DNA from: Promicromonospora thailandica
GTDB taxonomy: Bacteria > Actinomycetota > Actinomycetes > Actinomycetales > Cellulomonadaceae
Assembly (NCBI RefSeq): GCF_024171955.1
Contig: NZ_JAMTCS010000012.1
Span: 124,001 to 188,000, forward strand
Length of the DNA stretch: 64,000 nucleotides
Direction: 5' to 3'
The notes below the pieces were generated by a model. That model searched no databases and was not told where the DNA came from. It worked only from the letters and a program-made list of their open reading frames with translations. Positions 59,570 through 64,000 of the stretch are shown in pieces. Numbering within the stretch: the first letter of the stretch is position 1; every line of letters starts with the position of its first letter. Position numbers and translations under genes: made by a program.

Positions 59570-61606
59570 ATGAACATCAAGAAGCTACTGAGCGGGCCGG
59601 TCATCTGGATCCTCGTCGCCCTGGTCGTGGTGACGCTGGCCATCTCGGCACTGAACCAGCCCAACGTCTCCCGCATCGAGACGTCCCAGGGAATCGAGCT
59701 GCTCGAGGGCGGCACGGTCGAGCACGCCCTCATGGTCGACGGCGAGCAGCGGGTCGAGCTCGAGCTCTCCAAGGCCTACAAGTCCACCGAGGGTGAGGGC
59801 GACGCCGCCGAGGAGGTCGACCACGGCACCACGGTCGAGTTCTTCTACACACTGCCCCAGGGCGATCGCGTCGAGGACGCGATCGTGAAGGCCGACCCGG
59901 CGGACGGGTTCGACTCGGAGGTCCCGCAGCCGAGCTTCTGGTCCTCCATGCTGTCGGTGCTGATCCCGTTCCTGCTGATCGGCGTCGTGTTCTGGTTCCT
60001 GCTCTCGCGGGCCCAGGGCGGCGGCAACCGGGTCATGGGCTTCGGCAAGTCCAAGGCCAAGCTGGCCAGCAAGGACACGCCGCAGGTCACCTTCGCCGAC
60101 GTCGCGGGCGTGGACGAGGCCGTCGAGGAGCTCCAGGAGATCAAGGAGTTCCTCCAGGAGCCCGCCAAGTTCCAGGCCGTGGGCGCGAAGATCCCGAAGG
60201 GCGTGCTGCTCTACGGCCCGCCCGGTACGGGCAAGACGCTCATCGCACGCGCCGTCGCGGGCGAGGCCGGGGTCCCGTTCTACTCGATCTCCGGCTCGGA
60301 CTTCGTCGAGATGTTCGTCGGTGTGGGCGCGAGCCGCGTGCGCGACCTGTTCGAGCAGGCCAAGCAGAACTCGCCGGCGATCATCTTCGTGGACGAGATC
60401 GACGCCGTCGGCCGCCACCGCGGCGCCGGCATGGGCGGCGGGCACGACGAGCGCGAGCAGACGCTGAACCAGATGCTCGTCGAGATGGACGGCTTCGACG
60501 TCAAGACGAACGTCATCCTCATCGCGGCGACGAACCGCCCCGACATCCTCGACCCGGCCCTGCTGCGGCCGGGCCGCTTCGACCGCCAGGTCGCCGTCGA
60601 GGCGCCGGACCTCAAGGGCCGCGAGGCGATCCTGCACGTGCACGCCCAGGGCAAGCCGATGGTCGAGACGGTCGACCTCGCGGCCGTGGCCCGCCGGACA
60701 CCGGGCTTCACCGGCGCCGACCTGGCCAACGTGCTCAACGAGGCGGCGCTGCTCACCGCCCGCAGCGGGGCGCAGCTCATCGACGACCGTGCGCTGGACG
60801 AGGCGATCGACCGCGTCGTGGCCGGGCCGCAGAAGCGGACCCGGGTCATGAACGTCAAGGAGCAGAAGATCACGGCGTACCACGAGGGCGGGCACGCCCT
60901 GGTCGCCGCGGCGATGCGCTACACCGACCCCGTGACCAAGGTGACGATCCTGCCCCGCGGTCGGGCCCTCGGCTACACCATGGTGATGCCGCTCGAGGAC
61001 AAGTACTCGACCACGCGCAACGAGCTGCTCGACCAGCTCGCCTACGCGATGGGCGGCCGCGTGGCCGAGGAGATCGTGTTCCACGACCCGACCACGGGCG
61101 CGTCGAACGACATCGAGAAGGCCTCGGCGATCGCCCGCAAGATGGTCACCGAGTACGGCATGAGCGAGAAGGTCGGCGCCATCAAGCTCGGCACGAGCGG
61201 CGGAGAGCCGTTCCTGGGCCGCGACTACGGCCACGAGCGGGACTACTCCGAGGCCGTCGCCGGCACGATCGACGCCGAGGTGCGCAAGCTCGTCGAGGCC
61301 GCGCACGACGAGGCGTGGGAGGTGCTCACCCAGCACCGTGACGTGCTCGACGACCTGGTGCTGCGCCTGCTCGACAAGGAGACGCTGAACCAGAAGGAGC
61401 TGGAGGAGGTCTTCCGGCCCGTCCAGAAGCGCCCGGCCCGCGACGTCTGGCTGTCCAGCGAGCAGCGGACCGTGCACACGCGCGGCCCGGTGCTCACGCC
61501 GAAGGAGCTCGCCGCGCAGAACGGGCACTCCGTCGTCCCGCAGGACGAGGCGGTGCTGGACGTGGCACCTCCGACGGACGCCGCGCCGACGGACTCGCCG
61601 AACTGA
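59570..61606 (+). CDS. ftsH: ATP-dependent membrane zinc metalloprotease FtsH
   Basis: A 678-residue membrane AAA+ protease that degrades misassembled membrane proteins and regulators. Two membrane helices (about 8-28 and 125-145) flank an extracytoplasmic domain. The AAA domain shows Walker A GPPGTGKT (216-223), Walker [16 protein letters not shown] and the SRH region [20 protein letters not shown]. The protease motif HEGGH is at 438-442 with the third ligand in the later ASNDIEKAS region. The C-terminal tail is unstructured. It precedes folE, as in M. tuberculosis (Rv3610c, Rv3609c). Confidence 0.97.
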   Translation: MNIKKLLSGPVIWILVALVVVTLAISALNQPNVSRIETSQGIELLEGGTVEHALMVDGEQRVELELSKAYKSTEGEGDAAEEVDHGTTVEFFYTLPQGDRVEDAIVKADPADGFDSEVPQPSFWSSMLSVLIPFLLIGVVFWFLLSRAQGGGNRVMGFGKSKAKLASKDTPQVTFADVAGVDEAVEELQEIKEFLQEPAKFQAVGAKIPKGVLLYGPPGTGKTLIARAVAGEAGVPFYSISGSDFVEMFVGVGASRVRDLFEQAKQNSPAIIFVDEIDAVGRHRGAGMGGGHDEREQTLNQMLVEMDGFDVKTNVILIAATNRPDILDPALLRPGRFDRQVAVEAPDLKGREAILHVHAQGKPMVETVDLAAVARRTPGFTGADLANVLNEAALLTARSGAQLIDDRALDEAIDRVVAGPQKRTRVMNVKEQKITAYHEGGHALVAAAMRYTDPVTKVTILPRGRALGYTMVMPLEDKYSTTRNELLDQLAYAMGGRVAEEIVFHDPTTGASNDIEKASAIARKMVTEYGMSEKVGAIKLGTSGGEPFLGRDYGHERDYSEAVAGTIDAEVRKLVEAAHDEAWEVLTQHRDVLDDLVLRLLDKETLNQKELEEVFRPVQKRPARDVWLSSEQRTVHTRGPVLTPKELAAQNGHSVVPQDEAVLDVAPPTDAAPTDSPN

Positions 61607-61646
61607 GCGACCCCCACCCTCGATCAGCCTGGACCGGAGCACCACC

Positions 61647-62270
61647 ATGACCGACAGGTCGGCCACGCCCGTGACGACGCCCGCGCGACGGGCGGCGGAC
61701 ATCCCGCCGTACGACGCCGCGCGGGCCGAGGCCGCGGTCCGTGAGTTCCTGCTCGCCGTCGGCGAGGACCCGGACCGGGAGGGCCTGCGGGAGACGCCGG
61801 CCCGCGTGGCGCGGGCCTACCAGGAGATCTTCGCGGGCCTGCGGCAGGAGGCCGGCGACGTGCTGACCACCACCTTCGACCTCGGGCACGAGGAGATGGT
61901 GCTGGTCAAGAACATCGAGGTGTACTCCACCTGCGAGCACCACCTGGTGCCGTTCCACGGCGTGGCGCACGTGGGGTACATCCCGAGCGCGGACGGGCGC
62001 ATCACCGGCCTGAGCAAGCTGGCCCGCCTGGTCGAGGTGTACGCCCGCAGGCCCCAGGTGCAGGAGCGGATGACCACGCAGATCGCGGACTCCCTCGTGG
62101 AGATCCTCGAGCCGCGCGGCGTGCTCGTGGTGGTCGAGTGCGAGCACCTGTGCATGTCGATGCGCGGCGTGCGCAAGCCCGGCTCGCGGACCATCACGTC
62201 CGCCGTGCGCGGCGTGATGCGCGACGCCGCGACGCGAGCCGAGGCGATGAGCCTCATCGCCGGGAAGTGA
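61647..62270 (+). CDS. folE: GTP cyclohydrolase I
   Basis: A 207-residue first enzyme of folate synthesis (GTP to dihydroneopterin triphosphate). Signatures are [20 protein letters not shown], the zinc Cys and His in [20 protein letters not shown], and [20 protein letters not shown] with the second zinc Cys. The ATG 61647 has a GGAG site. The stop overlaps folP (GTGA). Confidence 0.97.
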   Translation: MTDRSATPVTTPARRAADIPPYDAARAEAAVREFLLAVGEDPDREGLRETPARVARAYQEIFAGLRQEAGDVLTTTFDLGHEEMVLVKNIEVYSTCEHHLVPFHGVAHVGYIPSADGRITGLSKLARLVEVYARRPQVQERMTTQIADSLVEILEPRGVLVVVECEHLCMSMRGVRKPGSRTITSAVRGVMRDAATRAEAMSLIAGK

Positions 62271-63316
62271 CGGTGCCCCCCACCGCCGGCCATCCCGCCC
62301 GGGACGCCCGGGTGCTCGGCCTGCCCGAGCTGTCCGGGGTGGGCCGCACGCTGGTGATGGGCGTCGTGAACGTGACCCCGGACTCGTTCTCCGACGGCGG
62401 GGAGTGGTTCGAGCCGTCGGCCGCCGTCGCGCACGGGCTGGAGCTGCTCGGCGAGGGCGCCGACATCCTCGACGTGGGCGGCGAGTCCACCCGGCCCGGC
62501 TCGGTGCGGGTGCCGCAGGACCAGGAGCTGGCCCGCGTGCTGCCGGTCATCGAACGCCTGGCGGCGCACGGCGCCACGGTGAGCGTGGACACCACGCGCG
62601 CCGCCGTCGCCGAGCGCGCGGTGGCCGCGGGCGCGCGCCTCGTGAACGACGTCTCGGGCGGCCTCGCCGACCCCGACATGGGCCGGGCCGTGGCCGAGAC
62701 GGGCGCCGCGTACGTGGCCATGCACTGGCGCGGGCACGCGGACGTCATGGACGGCCTGCAGCAGTACGACGACGTCGTGGCGGACGTGCGCGACGAGCTC
62801 GCCGCCCGCATGGCCGCGCTGCAGGACGACGGCGTGCGGCCCGAGCAGATCATCCTCGACCCGGGGCTCGGCTTCGCCAAGGCCGGCGCGCTGAACTGGC
62901 CCCTGCTGGCCCACCTCGACGCGCTGCACGGGCTCGGCCGCCCGGTGCTCGTGGGCGCGTCCCGCAAGCGGTTCCTGGGCCATCTCCTCGCCGACACGGC
63001 GGGCCACCCGGCGCCGCCGCGCGCCCGGGACGACGCGACGGCGGCCATCTCGGCGCTGTCGGCCGCCGCGGGCGCCTGGTGCGTGCGCGTGCACACCGTC
63101 CGGGCGAGCGCCGACGCCGTCCGCGTCGCCGCCGCCTGGACCGCCGCGAGCGGCCCCGCGCGGGTAGGGTCGCCGGGTACCTCTCCCCCTACGACACCGG
63201 AGGCATTGACTTCCACCGTGGCCTTGACCACAGAATCGTGGACGGCCGGGGAACAGGACCTGCCGACCTGGCAGGATTCCGGTGCACGCAATGACGACGG
63301 AGGGGGACCACGGTGA
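62267..63316 (+). CDS. folP: Dihydropteroate synthase with C-terminal extension
   Basis: A 349-residue enzyme that joins p-aminobenzoate to dihydropterin pyrophosphate, the sulfonamide target. Motifs are [79 protein letters not shown] and [12 protein letters not shown]. The catalytic barrel ends near residue 297; about 50 further residues form a Ser/Thr/Pro-rich tail not usual in the family. GTG 62267 overlaps folE; GTG 62273 is possible. The stop overlaps folB. Confidence 0.95.
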   Translation: MTVPPTAGHPARDARVLGLPELSGVGRTLVMGVVNVTPDSFSDGGEWFEPSAAVAHGLELLGEGADILDVGGESTRPGSVRVPQDQELARVLPVIERLAAHGATVSVDTTRAAVAERAVAAGARLVNDVSGGLADPDMGRAVAETGAAYVAMHWRGHADVMDGLQQYDDVVADVRDELAARMAALQDDGVRPEQIILDPGLGFAKAGALNWPLLAHLDALHGLGRPVLVGASRKRFLGHLLADTAGHPAPPRARDDATAAISALSAAAGAWCVRVHTVRASADAVRVAAAWTAASGPARVGSPGTSPPTTPEALTSTVALTTESWTAGEQDLPTWQDSGARNDDGGGPR

Positions 63317-64000
63317 CCACAGCGTTCGGAACGGGCGTCACGGGCCCGGACGGCCGGTCGCTGGACCAGGTCCGGCTGACCGGTGTGAACGCGCGGGGCT
63401 ACCACGGCGTGCTGCCGTCGGAGCGCCGGACGGGCCAGGACTTCCAGGCCGACGTCGTGCTGTACCTGGACACCCGTCCTGCGGCCGCCGGCGACGACCT
63501 GGCGCGCACGGTGAGCTACGCCGACGTGGCGCGTGACGTGCACGACGTCCTCGCGGGTGAGGCGGCGGACCTCGTCGAGACGGTCGCCGAGCGCATCGCC
63601 GCTGCGGTGCTGGCACGGCCGCAGATCGAGGCCGTCGACGTGCGCGTGCACAAGCCGCAGGCGCCGATCCCGGTGCCGTTCACGGACGTCGAGGTGGCGA
63701 TCCGCCGAGACCGCACGCACGTGCCCGTCGTGGCCGCTCCCGCGACCGCCAGCGCCGTCGAGCCCGTGGTCGCTCAGGCCGAGGCGCAGGACTTCCGGAC
63801 CGAGGCGGCCGCCGAGCCGCTGTCCTACGAGCCGTACGTGGGCGATCTCGCCCCGCAGGAGCTCGAGCCCGCGGAGCCCGCCCGCCGCGCCGACGTGTTC
63901 GAGGCCGCCGCGCAGCCCGAGGCGCCGGAGCCGATGCCCGTGCCCGAGCTGATCGCCCCCGAGCCCGTCCAGGTGGTGCCCGCCGCGTGGGACCTGCAGT
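63313..64000 (+). CDS. folB: Dihydroneopterin aldolase (3' end outside window, possible FolB-FolK fusion)
   Basis: The GTG at 63313 overlaps the folP stop, and the frame stays open for 229 codons to the window edge. Residues 15-137 are FolB: VRLTGVNARGYHGVLPSERR, FQADVVLYLDTRPAA, TVSYADVARDVHDVLAGEA, then LVETVAERIAAAVLA and VRVHKPQAPIPVPFTDVEVA. It converts dihydroneopterin to the hydroxymethyl pterin. After residue 140 comes a Pro/Ala/Glu-rich linker of at least 90 residues. FolK is the expected next enzyme, so this may be a FolB-FolK fusion continuing past the window. Confidence 0.9.
   Translation, partial: MTTAFGTGVTGPDGRSLDQVRLTGVNARGYHGVLPSERRTGQDFQADVVLYLDTRPAAAGDDLARTVSYADVARDVHDVLAGEAADLVETVAERIAAAVLARPQIEAVDVRVHKPQAPIPVPFTDVEVAIRRDRTHVPVVAAPATASAVEPVVAQAEAQDFRTEAAAEPLSYEPYVGDLAPQELEPAEPARRADVFEAAAQPEAPEPMPVPELIAPEPVQVVPAAWDLQ

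Overview
The window is high-GC actinobacterial DNA. The gene families (GlnR, PrpDBC, F420 genes cofC/cofD, nitrobindin-type FABP, DUF2516, L-asparaginase II, a multidomain GH18 chitinase) and two blocks of gene order shared with Mycobacterium fit a Micrococcales member, perhaps Promicromonosporaceae or Cellulomonadaceae. That placement is inference, since no rRNA gene is present.

Layout. (1) 1-4637 is the right end of an integrated element of the actinomycete AICE / integrative-plasmid type: a truncated membrane protein, an iteron-like cluster, a Prim-Pol primase, a small Cys/His protein, a P-loop replication ATPase, a second inverted-repeat cluster, an excisionase and a tyrosine integrase, ending at the 3' end of tRNA-Pro(CGG). 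(2) 4843-9725 holds a RidA/DUF4177 pair, a class A PBP, a metallophosphoesterase and two paralogous membrane proteins. (3) 9803-17062 holds a Crp-family regulator, the prpDBC methylcitrate operon, nth, an alpha/beta-hydrolase and glnR. (4) 17318-26862 holds a membrane protein, YceI, a thioredoxin/DUF4395/DsrE cluster, nitrobindin, YgfZ, a FUSC-like protein, a PadR unit, DUF2516, L-asparaginase II and dtd. (5) 26867-38807 is more accessory: a LuxR protein lacking the LAL ATPase, a secreted chitinase, a sigma/anti-sigma pair, OsmC, a large FAD/Fe-S oxidoreductase, a secreted serine hydrolase, a cupin remnant and a nitroreductase. (6) 38812-49477 holds an AKR/MocR divergent pair, an FAD monooxygenase, cofDC, a thiamine-binding protein, a nuclease-like/RAMA protein, an oxidoreductase, a secreted propeller and a VOC protein. 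(7) 49518-54728 holds metX, metY with an upstream leader ORF, an NlpC/P60 hydrolase and ppa. (8) 55005-64000 is a conserved housekeeping block (dacB, metalloprotease, tilS, hpt, ftsH, folE, folP, folB) in the same order as Mycobacterium tuberculosis Rv3627c to Rv3607c.

How genes work together. PrpD, PrpB and PrpC make the methylcitrate cycle for propionyl-CoA. FolE, FolP and FolB are steps of folate synthesis. CofD and CofC build the F420 side chain. MetY and MetX perform the acylhomoserine route to methionine. The PBP, DacB and NlpC/P60 proteins act on peptidoglycan.

Most notable: a protein joining a catalytically degenerate PD-(D/E)XK-like domain to a C-terminal RAMA-like domain (44673-46748); a palindromic repeat family with one copy inside the tilS reading frame and another beside a truncated cupin gene; two further intergenic repeat arrays; two inverted-repeat clusters in the element; a hydrolase with Gly in place of the nucleophile; and a candidate leader peptide upstream of metY.
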